A stretch of DNA of 64,000 nt from Deltaproteobacteria bacterium. Its GTDB lineage: Bacteria > Myxococcota > Kuafuiibacteriia > Kuafuiibacteriales > Kuafuiibacteriaceae. The first letter of the stretch is position 1, and every line of letters starts with the position of its first letter. This document shows positions 1 through 7,745 of the stretch, piece after piece. Below the pieces are notes generated by a model. It was not told the DNA's origin. It saw nothing but the letters and a program-made list of their open reading frames with translations, and ran no database searches. A program made the position numbers and the translations under genes. The DNA is taken from NCBI GenBank assembly GCA_020632995.1, contig JACKEN010000001.1, positions 1,954,001 through 2,018,000 on the forward strand, written 5' to 3'.

Positions 1-2
1 GG

Positions 3-2069
3 GTGCCCATCGCGGTGACCCTGGACTTCACCTACCGCTTCGTCCTCCCGAGCGAGGGCGAGACCGCACCCCCCGAGCCCCCGCCGGTGGCCCTGCACCC
101 GGAGCCCTCACGCCCCGGCGACGCCCCCGAGAGCTCGGCCTTCACGGTGGTGGTGCTCGGCAAGCGGCCGCCGCGCTCGGCCACCGACTTCACGCTCTCG
201 TTGGGGGTCACTCACGCCGCGCCCCCGGCCGGCACCTCGGGCTCGGCCCTGATGCGCAAGGCGCCTGGCGTCTACATCGCGCAGCACGGCGGGGTCGGCA
301 AGGGACACCAGATCTTCCTGCGCGGCTTCGACGCGGTGCACGGCCAGGACGTCGCGGTGAGCGCGGGCGGGATCCCGGTGAACGAGGTCTCCAACGTGCA
401 CGGCCAGGGCTACGTCGATCTGCACTACGTGATCCCCGAGGTGGTGAAGTCGATGCGGGTGCTGGCCGGGCCCTTCGACCCGCGCCAGGGCGACTTCGCG
501 GTGGCCGGCTCCCTCGACATGACCCTCGGCCTCACCCGGCGCGGGCTCATCGGGCGGGTCACCGCGGGGCGCTTCGGGCTGCTGCGGGCGATGGCGGCGT
601 GGGGCCCGGAGTCGGAGCCGGACGAGACCTTCGTCGCGACCGAGCTGGTGCGCGCCAACGGCTTCGGTGAGAACCGGGCCTGGGGGCGCCTGTCGGCGAT
701 GGGGCAGGTCGTCCTGCCGTTGATGCCCGGGGTGTCGCTGCGGCTGATGAGCAGCACCTACGCGGGGCGCTTCGACGCGGCGGGCGTGGTGCGGGCCGAC
801 GACTACGCGGCGGGCCGCATCGGCTTCTACGACACCTACGACAGCAACCAGGGCGGCGCCAGCGCGCGCCACCAGGGCCTGGTGGAGGTGCGCTACGAGG
901 GCGAGGGCACCGACGCCGCCTTCAGCACCTGGGTGGTGCGCCGGGACCTCCGGCTCCGCCAGGACTTCACCGGGTTCCTGCTGAACCCGGAGGGCGACGG
1001 GGTGGAGCAGACCTCGGGCGCGACCACCTTCGGCGGCGGCGGATACTACCGGCGCGCGGTGGCGGAGCGGCTCATCGGTGAGATCGGCGTGCAGTTCCGG
1101 CACGACCGCACCACCCGCGTGCAGGACCGCCTGCGCACGGTGGACGGCCAGGCCTTCCTGCGCGACCTCGAGGACGACCTGCAGATCACCGACCTCGGCA
1201 TCTACCTCGACGGCGAGCTCGCCCTCCCCTTCGACCTCGTGCTCCGGGGCGGGGTGCGGGCCGAGGGGCTGGCCTACGTCATCGACGAGACCCTCGCCGC
1301 GAGCCCCCGCCGCGAGGCGTTCGGCTACCACCTGGCGCCGAAGGCCACCTTGCAGTGGCGTCCCATGCCCGCGCTGAAGCTCTTCGCCAGCTACGGCAAC
1401 GGGTTCCGCTCCCCCCAGGCGGTGACCCTGGGCCAGGGCGAGCGCTCCCCCCTGACCGTCGTGCAGGGGGGCGAGCTGGGCGGGCGCCTGCGCCTCGGGC
1501 CGCTCGAGGCCACCCTGGCCGGCTTCGCCACCTACGTGGAGGAGGATCTGATCTTCGACCACACCACCGGCCAGAACGTGTTCTCTGGGGCCACCCTGCG
1601 CACCGGTGCGGCCCTGGTGGCCGAGGCCCAGCCCTGGGAGTTCCTCCACGTCTTGGGGAGCCTCACCTGGACGTACGCGGTGCAGCCCGAGTCCGGGCAG
1701 CGGGTACCCTACGTGCCCGCGTTCGTGGGCCGCCTCGACGTCGACGGGCACGAGCACGTGGGCGAGTGGTTCGGGATCCCGGCCGGCCTCTTCGCCGCCG
1801 CCGGGCTCACCGTGGTAGGCCCCCGCCCCCTGCCCTTCGGCGAGTCGTCGGCCCCCCTCGCGCTCCTCGAGGCATCGGTGGGGGTGGAGCTCGGGCCGGT
1901 GGCCCTCAGCCTCGAGGGGATGAACCTCCTGAACCTCGAGTACCGGGACGGCGAGTTCGTCTATGCGTCGGACTTCATGCCCCAGGGCGCGACGTCCATG
2001 CTCCCGGCCCGACACTTCACCGCCGGCCAGCCGCTGACCGTGCAAGGTACCTTGACGGTGGACTACTGA
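3..2069 (+). CDS. TonB-dependent outer-membrane receptor (5' end outside window)
   Basis: An outer-membrane active transporter that would import a metal chelate or another scarce ligand using TonB energy. At least 688 residues are visible. A Pro-rich N-terminal stretch leads to a TonB-box-like TVVVLGKRP (about residues 48-56), then a plug domain (about 60-175) with the typical SGSALMRKAPGVYI and IFLRGFD patterns, then a long beta-barrel of alternating hydrophobic strands ending in an aromatic residue (TLTVDY). The GTG at position 3 is only the first start codon in the window. The sequence before the TonB box looks like the tail of an upstream domain, so the true start is probably further left. 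The stop is followed directly by the ATG of the next lipoprotein gene, so they form an operon. The ligand is unknown. Metal is inferred from histidine-bearing neighbours. Confidence 0.85.
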   Translation: MPIAVTLDFTYRFVLPSEGETAPPEPPPVALHPEPSRPGDAPESSAFTVVVLGKRPPRSATDFTLSLGVTHAAPPAGTSGSALMRKAPGVYIAQHGGVGKGHQIFLRGFDAVHGQDVAVSAGGIPVNEVSNVHGQGYVDLHYVIPEVVKSMRVLAGPFDPRQGDFAVAGSLDMTLGLTRRGLIGRVTAGRFGLLRAMAAWGPESEPDETFVATELVRANGFGENRAWGRLSAMGQVVLPLMPGVSLRLMSSTYAGRFDAAGVVRADDYAAGRIGFYDTYDSNQGGASARHQGLVEVRYEGEGTDAAFSTWVVRRDLRLRQDFTGFLLNPEGDGVEQTSGATTFGGGGYYRRAVAERLIGEIGVQFRHDRTTRVQDRLRTVDGQAFLRDLEDDLQITDLGIYLDGELALPFDLVLRGGVRAEGLAYVIDETLAASPRREAFGYHLAPKATLQWRPMPALKLFASYGNGFRSPQAVTLGQGERSPLTVVQGGELGGRLRLGPLEATLAGFATYVEEDLIFDHTTGQNVFSGATLRTGAALVAEAQPWEFLHVLGSLTWTYAVQPESGQRVPYVPAFVGRLDVDGHEHVGEWFGIPAGLFAAAGLTVVGPRPLPFGESSAPLALLEASVGVELGPVALSLEGMNLLNLEYRDGEFVYASDFMPQGATSMLPARHFTAGQPLTVQGTLTVDY

Positions 2070-2774
2070 ATGGGAACGAAAGCCAGCCTGCTCCTCCTCG
2101 CCCTCCCCCTGGCCGCGTGCGGCGGCGACGGCCGCGGCTACACCCAGGTCGCCCTGGAGGTCGCGGCCGACGCCCCCTCCGCCCCGAACCAGCACGGCTA
2201 CATCGTCACCCTGACCCGGGCCGAGGCCTCGATCGGGCCGGTGTACTTCTTCGAGGGCGAGCCCCTCTTCGCGCGGGTGCGACGCCAGGCCCTCGGCCTG
2301 CTCATCGGCACCGCGTACGCGCACCCCGGGCACTACCAGGAGGGCGCCGCGGTGGCCGAGCTCCTGGACCCGCGGGTGGTGGACTTGATGGCCGGGGACG
2401 CGGCGGCGCTCGGCACCGCGGACGGCGTCACAGGCGCCTACAACTCGGCCGAGCTCACGTTCGGCCCGAGCGCCGACCTGGACGGGGTGGCCATCCGCGT
2501 GGCGGGGACGGCGGAGAAGGACGGCCAGACGATCGCCTTCTCAGGCTCGCTCACCGACACGATCACCATCGAGGGCATCACCTTCGGAGCCACGGTCGGC
2601 ACGAACACCGCCAAGGTCCGGGCCAGCATCGACCTCGGGGCGTGGCTGGAGCGGGCCGACTTCGGCGCCCTGGGCGCGGACGGAGTGCTCACCCCGGGCG
2701 ACCAGCCCCACAACGCCCTTTCGCGGGGCGTGGACAACACCTCGAGCATCCGGTTCGAGCTCATCGAGCCGTGA
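2070..2774 (+). CDS. Lipoprotein with HPGHY motif, receptor-associated
   Basis: A 234-residue predicted lipoprotein. The signal peptide MGTKASLLLLALPLAAC ends in a lipobox (LAAC), placing it in the periplasm-facing or surface membrane leaflet. The rest is rich in beta-strand patterns. Around residue 80 there is an AHPGHYQEG segment followed by Glu and Asp residues, which could bind a metal. The start ATG sits immediately after the TGA of the TonB receptor gene, and the next lipoprotein starts 8 bp after this stop, so the three genes look co-transcribed. I do not recognise a named family. A role handling the receptor's ligand is inference. The overall order (signal, beta domain, His-x-x-His, beta domain) resembles the lipoprotein at 15650-16501. 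Confidence 0.75.
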   Translation: MGTKASLLLLALPLAACGGDGRGYTQVALEVAADAPSAPNQHGYIVTLTRAEASIGPVYFFEGEPLFARVRRQALGLLIGTAYAHPGHYQEGAAVAELLDPRVVDLMAGDAAALGTADGVTGAYNSAELTFGPSADLDGVAIRVAGTAEKDGQTIAFSGSLTDTITIEGITFGATVGTNTAKVRASIDLGAWLERADFGALGADGVLTPGDQPHNALSRGVDNTSSIRFELIEP

Positions 2775-2782
2775 GGGACGAC

Positions 2783-3619
2783 ATGCGCAAGCTGTCCTGC
2801 GTCCTCCTCGCCCCCCTCGCCCTCGCCGCGTGCGGCGGAGGCACCGGCAACCTGGCCTTCACCACCTACGGTGAGGACTTCATCGAGGTGGGCATCCCCG
2901 CCGCGCCTTCGCCCGACGACGAGGGGGTGGTGGACGGGTGGTCCGTCCGCTACGACAAGTTCCTCATCGTCCTCTCGGACCTCGAGGTCGACGACGACGA
3001 GGGTGCCTCGGTGGTCGGCGACCCCACCGAGCGGGTGTTCGACATGACCCGACGAGGCCCGCACGCGGTGGCCGCCTTCAGCGAGCTCCCCGCCGGCACC
3101 TTCCGCGAAGTGGCGGTCACGGTGAAGAAGGCCTCAGGGGCGGTGGCCGGTAACGCCACCAGCGACGACGTGGCGCTGATGAACACCGCCGGCTATTCGG
3201 TCTACGTCGAGGGCGAGGCCACGAAGGGCGGCGTCACGAAGTCCTTCGCGTGGGGCTTCGACACCCAGACCCGCTACGCGGAGTGTGAGGACGCGGACGG
3301 CGCCCTCGGGGTGGTGATCCCCACCGGGGGCGAGGCCCAGCTCCAGCTCACCATCCACGGCGACCACCTGTTCTACGACGACCTGCAGTCGCCCGACGCG
3401 GTGATCCGCTTCGAGGCCATCGCGGGCGCCGACGTCGACGACGACGGGAAGGTGACCCTGGCCGAGGTGGGCGCGGTGGACCTCACCGCCCTCCCCGAGG
3501 GCGAGTACGGCACCGGGGGCGACGGGAGCGTCCAGGATCTGCAGGCCTTCCTGCGCGATCTGACCCGCACCTTCGTCCACTTCCAGGGTGAGGGCCACTG
3601 CCACGCCGAGCGGCTCTGA
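2783..3619 (+). CDS. Lipoprotein with EF-hand-like loop
   Basis: A 278-residue predicted lipoprotein with signal peptide MRKLSCVLLAPLALAAC followed by a Gly-rich linker. A beta-rich middle section leads to IHGDHLFYDDL (about residues 192-202) and then DVDDDGKVTLAE. That last stretch matches the 12-residue EF-hand loop with Asp at 1, 3 and 5, Gly at 6 and Glu at 12. The protein ends FQGEGHC followed by a few residues, keeping another His/Cys pair. I chose ATG 2783 because the signal peptide starts there; an in-frame GTG at 2771 would add four residues. It is the third gene of the receptor operon. Family function is not known to me. Metal or calcium binding is suggested by the motifs only. Confidence 0.72.
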   Translation: MRKLSCVLLAPLALAACGGGTGNLAFTTYGEDFIEVGIPAAPSPDDEGVVDGWSVRYDKFLIVLSDLEVDDDEGASVVGDPTERVFDMTRRGPHAVAAFSELPAGTFREVAVTVKKASGAVAGNATSDDVALMNTAGYSVYVEGEATKGGVTKSFAWGFDTQTRYAECEDADGALGVVIPTGGEAQLQLTIHGDHLFYDDLQSPDAVIRFEAIAGADVDDDGKVTLAEVGAVDLTALPEGEYGTGGDGSVQDLQAFLRDLTRTFVHFQGEGHCHAERL

Positions 3620-3665
3620 GCCGGCGCCCCTTGCGGTTTCGGGCGCCCTGGGCTTTGAAGGGCCC

Positions 3666-6164
3666 ATGCGGCGCTCCGCTCTGCTCTTGTGCACCCTCGC
3701 CGCGTGCGCCACCCCCCAGGACGCCCAGCGCCCTGCCGCGCCGGAGCCCACCCTGGTGGAGCCCACCGAGCACCCGCCGCCCCCCGACCGCGCCCACCTC
3801 CCCCGGGACCTGAAGACCCTCGGGGCGATGACCCCGCGCTGGTCGGCCGAGGGGGGCCCGTGGGCGGCCCTGGGCGAGGCCCACGTGTTCCAGCTCTTGC
3901 CGCGGCAGGGTGAGTTGCGCGCGCTGGCGCTGGCCGGGGGGCGCGAGGCGTGGCGCGTGCACGTCTACGGGGTCGAGGATCCTCGACTGGCGCCCCACGC
4001 GGTGGCGGGGGCGGTCCTGCTCCCCACCGCCGGGGGGCTGTGGGCGGCCCGGGCCGAGGACGGGGCGGAGACCTGGCGCTGGCCTGGCACCATCGACGCG
4101 CTGGCGGGCGAGGACCCGGTCTTCCTCCTCGGGACCCCGCCGGGGGGCGCGAGGCAGCTCTTCGCCCTCGACCCCGCCTCCGGCGAGGCTCGCTGGGCCT
4201 TCGCCTGCCCCGGCGCCTGCGCGCTCCTGGACGCGGCGGGCGGGGCGGCGCTCTTGCGCGTCGACGCCGGTCGGGTGCTGCGGGTGGAGGGCGCCGGGGT
4301 GACCCTGAATGTGGACGGCGCGCTGCAGGCCCGCTTGCTCGACGACGCGATGGTGCTCACCGACGGCGAGGCGGTCCGGGCGGTGACCCCGAGCGGGCCG
4401 CGCTTCACCCGCGCGCTCCCCGGGGTCGAGGAGCTCACCGTGGTGCAAGGCCGCCTGCTCGCCCTCGACGGGCAGGACCTCGTCGAGCTGGACCCGACCT
4501 CGGGCGGGGACCTGGCGCGGATCCACCTCGACCCCGCGATCGCGGAGCACCTCTTGTTGTCGGAGGCCCGCCGCTTCCCCGAGGGGGAGCTCCTCGTCCC
4601 GACCGCGCCGCTCTTCGGCGCCGCCGCGGTCTACCTTTTGGTGCGCGACGACGGCACCCTGCGGGCGGTGCGCTACGGCCTGCCGGATCTCGTGGCGGTC
4701 GAGGCCCGGGGGGACCTCGCCCTCTACCGCGGCGCCACCGGGGTGGTCCTGAGCGGGACCCGGCGCCGAGGCGCCCCGGTCCGGCACTACCAGACCCCGG
4801 CCGAGGACGTGGCGGAGCAGCTCGCGGTGCTCGCCGCCCCGCCCATCGATCGGGCCCATACCCAGGCCCAGCGGCGGGCGCGGGCCTGGCTGGCCCGGCT
4901 GGGCCGCCGGGTGGTCGCCGAGCCGCTCTACGCCGCGGTGGCCAAGGCGGAGCCCGAGGCGCTGTGGGGGCTGCTCCTCGCCTTGGCGCCCGACCTGCCG
5001 GAGGACCGCGAGGTGCTGACGCAGGCCCTCCTGCGCCTCGCGGTGGTGCAGGACAACCTGCCGGTGGCCCACGCCCGGCGGGTGGCCCTCCACGCCCTCG
5101 GGGCCGCGCTCCCGGACGATGTCCTCCGTGTGCTGGAGCGGGAGGCGCCCCGCTGGCTGTCCGAGGCCCCGCGCGAGGGCTTCGGCCTCGTCGACCCGCC
5201 CGCGGACGAGCTCTGGATGCTCCCGGCCGACCCGAGCGCGCAGGCCCGAGCGTGGGCGCTCATGACCCGAGCCGCGGTGGGCGCGGTGACCGAGGCGGCG
5301 GCGCAGCGCGGCCGGGACGGCCCGCTCCTCGAGCGGATGGCCGCGACCCGGGCCACCCTGCGCCCCGCGACCCCCTGCCCGTGGCCCGCCGGCCTGCGCG
5401 GGGGCCCCTCGCCCCGCCCCGCCCCCTGCCCGCTCCAGGTGCCGCCCCCGGGCGCCACCTTCGACCCCGAGGTCCGGCGCGCGACCTGGCCGGCGCCGGG
5501 CGCGGGCGACCCGCACGACCTGTGGGTGATGTTCCGCGCCGGCGCAGCCTGGAGCCCGCCGCTCCTGACCGGGCTCACCGCGCAACCCGACCTGCAGCTC
5601 GACCGTCTGCCGGCGCAGGCCGTCCTGCAGCGGGATCGCGACGGCGACGGCCTCACGGACCTGCTCGAGGCCCGCATCGGCACCGACCCGAAGAAGGCGG
5701 ACACCGACGGCGACGGGGTCCGTGACGCCGAGGATCCGAGCCCCAGCTGCCGATGGTCCGCCCCTGAGGACGACGTCGAGGCCCTCCGCCGGCAGGTGGC
5801 CTTGCGGGTGGCGGGGCTCGAGCCCTCACCCCACGGGGCGTGGCAGGACCTCTCGCCCCGCTGCCTGCCCCTCGCCCTCGCCGGGGGCCCGCTATGGCGG
5901 CCACTCGGGCCGAAGGGCGCAGGCCCCGACCGCCCCGGGCTCAGCCAGCTCACGGTGGAGGTCCTGCAAGGTGAGCTGCGTGAGCAGGCCCTGCAGGAGG
6001 CGCGGGCCTCCGGCCAGCTCGTGCCGAGCACGAGCGAGGCGCTGGCGCTCATCCGCTACGCGGTGCGGCATGGCCCCCTCGACGGCGAGGGCGCCACCCT
6101 GATCTTCGTCCGCGGCCCCGATGGGTGGCGCCCGGTGGGCGAGGTCCGGCGCTGGATCTCCTGA
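3666..6164 (+). CDS. Beta-propeller lipoprotein with thrombospondin type 3-like calcium repeats
   Basis: An 832-residue predicted outer-membrane or surface lipoprotein. The signal peptide MRRSALLLCTLAAC ends in a lipobox and is followed by a Pro-rich linker. Residues of about 40-400 show repeating WRVHVYG / WRWPG / ARWAFAC blades like a PQQ-type beta-propeller. A helical middle section (about 400-600) could be HEAT-like. Near residues 658-695 there is DRDGDGLTDLLEARIGTDP and then DTDGDGVRDAEDP, the classic Asp-rich thrombospondin type 3 calcium repeats. The C-terminal 130 residues are unassigned. It starts 46 bp after the receptor operon on the same strand, so it may share transcription. A scaffold or surface-sensing role is inference. 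Confidence 0.72.
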   Translation: MRRSALLLCTLAACATPQDAQRPAAPEPTLVEPTEHPPPPDRAHLPRDLKTLGAMTPRWSAEGGPWAALGEAHVFQLLPRQGELRALALAGGREAWRVHVYGVEDPRLAPHAVAGAVLLPTAGGLWAARAEDGAETWRWPGTIDALAGEDPVFLLGTPPGGARQLFALDPASGEARWAFACPGACALLDAAGGAALLRVDAGRVLRVEGAGVTLNVDGALQARLLDDAMVLTDGEAVRAVTPSGPRFTRALPGVEELTVVQGRLLALDGQDLVELDPTSGGDLARIHLDPAIAEHLLLSEARRFPEGELLVPTAPLFGAAAVYLLVRDDGTLRAVRYGLPDLVAVEARGDLALYRGATGVVLSGTRRRGAPVRHYQTPAEDVAEQLAVLAAPPIDRAHTQAQRRARAWLARLGRRVVAEPLYAAVAKAEPEALWGLLLALAPDLPEDREVLTQALLRLAVVQDNLPVAHARRVALHALGAALPDDVLRVLEREAPRWLSEAPREGFGLVDPPADELWMLPADPSAQARAWALMTRAAVGAVTEAAAQRGRDGPLLERMAATRATLRPATPCPWPAGLRGGPSPRPAPCPLQVPPPGATFDPEVRRATWPAPGAGDPHDLWVMFRAGAAWSPPLLTGLTAQPDLQLDRLPAQAVLQRDRDGDGLTDLLEARIGTDPKKADTDGDGVRDAEDPSPSCRWSAPEDDVEALRRQVALRVAGLEPSPHGAWQDLSPRCLPLALAGGPLWRPLGPKGAGPDRPGLSQLTVEVLQGELREQALQEARASGQLVPSTSEALALIRYAVRHGPLDGEGATLIFVRGPDGWRPVGEVRRWIS

Positions 6165-6189
6165 GCGCAAGGCGCTATGCAACTCGGCG

Positions 6190-7743
6190 ATGAGCATGCC
6201 GAGCCTGCGCGCGTACGCCGACCTCGACGCGGCCCTCGCCGATGACACCACGGACGGCGTGGTGTTGATCACCGGCGACGTCGCCGCCGCTGTCCATCCC
6301 CGCCTCGACGCCGCCCTCGCCGCGGCCCGGGCCGCCGACGCCCAGCTGGGCACGCCCCCGGGGGTGCTGGTGGTGCCCGGGGTCCCCGGTGGCCGGGTGG
6401 TGGTGGCGGTGGCCGGCCCGCTCGACCGGGATCAGGACGACGTCCGCGCCTTCCGCGACGCGGGCCAGGCCGCCCTCGCCCGCGCCCGGGACGCCGGGCT
6501 GGTGCGCCCGCTGGTCGTGGTGGGCGGGGTCCCGGCGGGCGACGCCCGCTACGTCCACGCGACCGCGGTGGCCTTCATGGGGGCCCTCGCCGGCCTCTGG
6601 CAGCCGCTGGAGGCCCGGGAGCACCTGGGCGAGGAGGCGGCGGAGCCGGTGCGGGCGGTGGCCCTGGTCGCCCCCGACGCCGAGGCCGCCCTCCGGGTGG
6701 TGGAGGCGGTGGAGGAGGGCCGGCGCCTCGCCCGCGATCTCGGCGGCACCGAGCCCGAGCGCATGGCCGCCCCCCGCTTCGCGCAAGCGGTCCTGCAGGC
6801 CTTCGAGGGCACCGAGGTCGAGGTCGAGGTGCTCTCCGACCGGGAGGCGATGGAGCCCGAGTACCCGCTCCTCATGGCGGTGGCCCGGGCGTCCCAGATG
6901 GTGGAGGCGCATCACCCCCGGGTGGTCCGCATGAGCTACACCGGCCCTGGCCCGGTGCAACGTACCTTGCTCCTGGCCGGCAAGGGGGTCACGTACGACA
7001 CCGGGGGCGCCGATCTCAAGACCGGCGGCGCGATGGCCGGGATGAGCCGCGACAAGCTGGGCGCCGCGGCAGTGGCCGGCTTCGTGAAGACCGCGGCCCT
7101 CCTCGCCACCCCCGGCGTGAAGGTGGTGGCGGAGCTGGGCCTGGTGCGGAACAGCGTCGGGGCCCGGGGCTTCGTGGCGGACGAGATCATCACCGCCCAC
7201 TCCGGGTGCCGGGTGCGCATCGGTGACACCGACGCCGAGGGCCGTCTGGTGCTCGCCGACCTCCTGAGCCACCTCAGGGCGCGCGCAAAGGACGAGGTGG
7301 CGCCCGAGCTGTTCAGCGTCGCCACCCTCACCGGGCACGCCTACCGCGCGGTGGGGCCCTTCACCATCGCCCTCGACAACGGCCCCGCCCGCGCCGCGGG
7401 GACCAGCCCGCGCCTCCAGGCGGCGGGCGAGGCGTGGGGCGAGCCGGTCGAGGTCTCGCGCCTGCGCAAGGAGGACTTCGACTTCATCCGCCCCCGCACG
7501 CCGGCCGACGACGTCCTGTCCTGCAACAACGCGCCGTCCTCGGCCACCGCGCGGGGGCACCAGTTCCCGATGGCGTTCCTGGTGCGGGCCTCTGGCCTCG
7601 AGCCGCACGGCACGAAGAGCGCCGCCCCCCTGCCCTACACCCACGTCGACGTCGGCGGGAGCGCGTGCGAGGGCGGCGACTGGCAGCATGGCCGGCCCAC
7701 CGGCACCCCGCTGGTGGCGCTCACCGCGGCGTACCTGCTGTAG
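6190..7743 (+). CDS. M17 family leucyl aminopeptidase-like metallopeptidase
   Basis: A 517-residue cytoplasmic aminopeptidase of the M17 (leucine aminopeptidase) type, removing N-terminal residues with two metal ions. The first half is the divergent macro-like N domain. The catalytic half has GKGVTYDTGG (from about residue 264), RDKLGAAAV (about 287) and DTDAEGRLVLAD (about 346), which carry the expected metal-binding Lys, Asp, Asp and Glu and the catalytic Arg. The family's usual signature begins Asn-Thr-Asp; here it is Asp-Thr-Asp, and the Met-Gly-Gly after the catalytic loop is Lys-Leu-Gly. The fold and main ligands therefore look intact but the gene is a divergent member, possibly closest to NPEPL1-like proteins. 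ATG 6190 is chosen; ATG 6196 is also possible. Confidence 0.85.
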   Translation: MSMPSLRAYADLDAALADDTTDGVVLITGDVAAAVHPRLDAALAAARAADAQLGTPPGVLVVPGVPGGRVVVAVAGPLDRDQDDVRAFRDAGQAALARARDAGLVRPLVVVGGVPAGDARYVHATAVAFMGALAGLWQPLEAREHLGEEAAEPVRAVALVAPDAEAALRVVEAVEEGRRLARDLGGTEPERMAAPRFAQAVLQAFEGTEVEVEVLSDREAMEPEYPLLMAVARASQMVEAHHPRVVRMSYTGPGPVQRTLLLAGKGVTYDTGGADLKTGGAMAGMSRDKLGAAAVAGFVKTAALLATPGVKVVAELGLVRNSVGARGFVADEIITAHSGCRVRIGDTDAEGRLVLADLLSHLRARAKDEVAPELFSVATLTGHAYRAVGPFTIALDNGPARAAGTSPRLQAAGEAWGEPVEVSRLRKEDFDFIRPRTPADDVLSCNNAPSSATARGHQFPMAFLVRASGLEPHGTKSAAPLPYTHVDVGGSACEGGDWQHGRPTGTPLVALTAAYLL

Positions 7744-7745
7744 GA

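Noticed and set aside
108..2333. Long minus-strand open frame opposite the TonB receptor
   Set aside because: Typical high-GC shadow of a real gene: His/Gly/Arg-rich, no domain pattern, covers two real genes.
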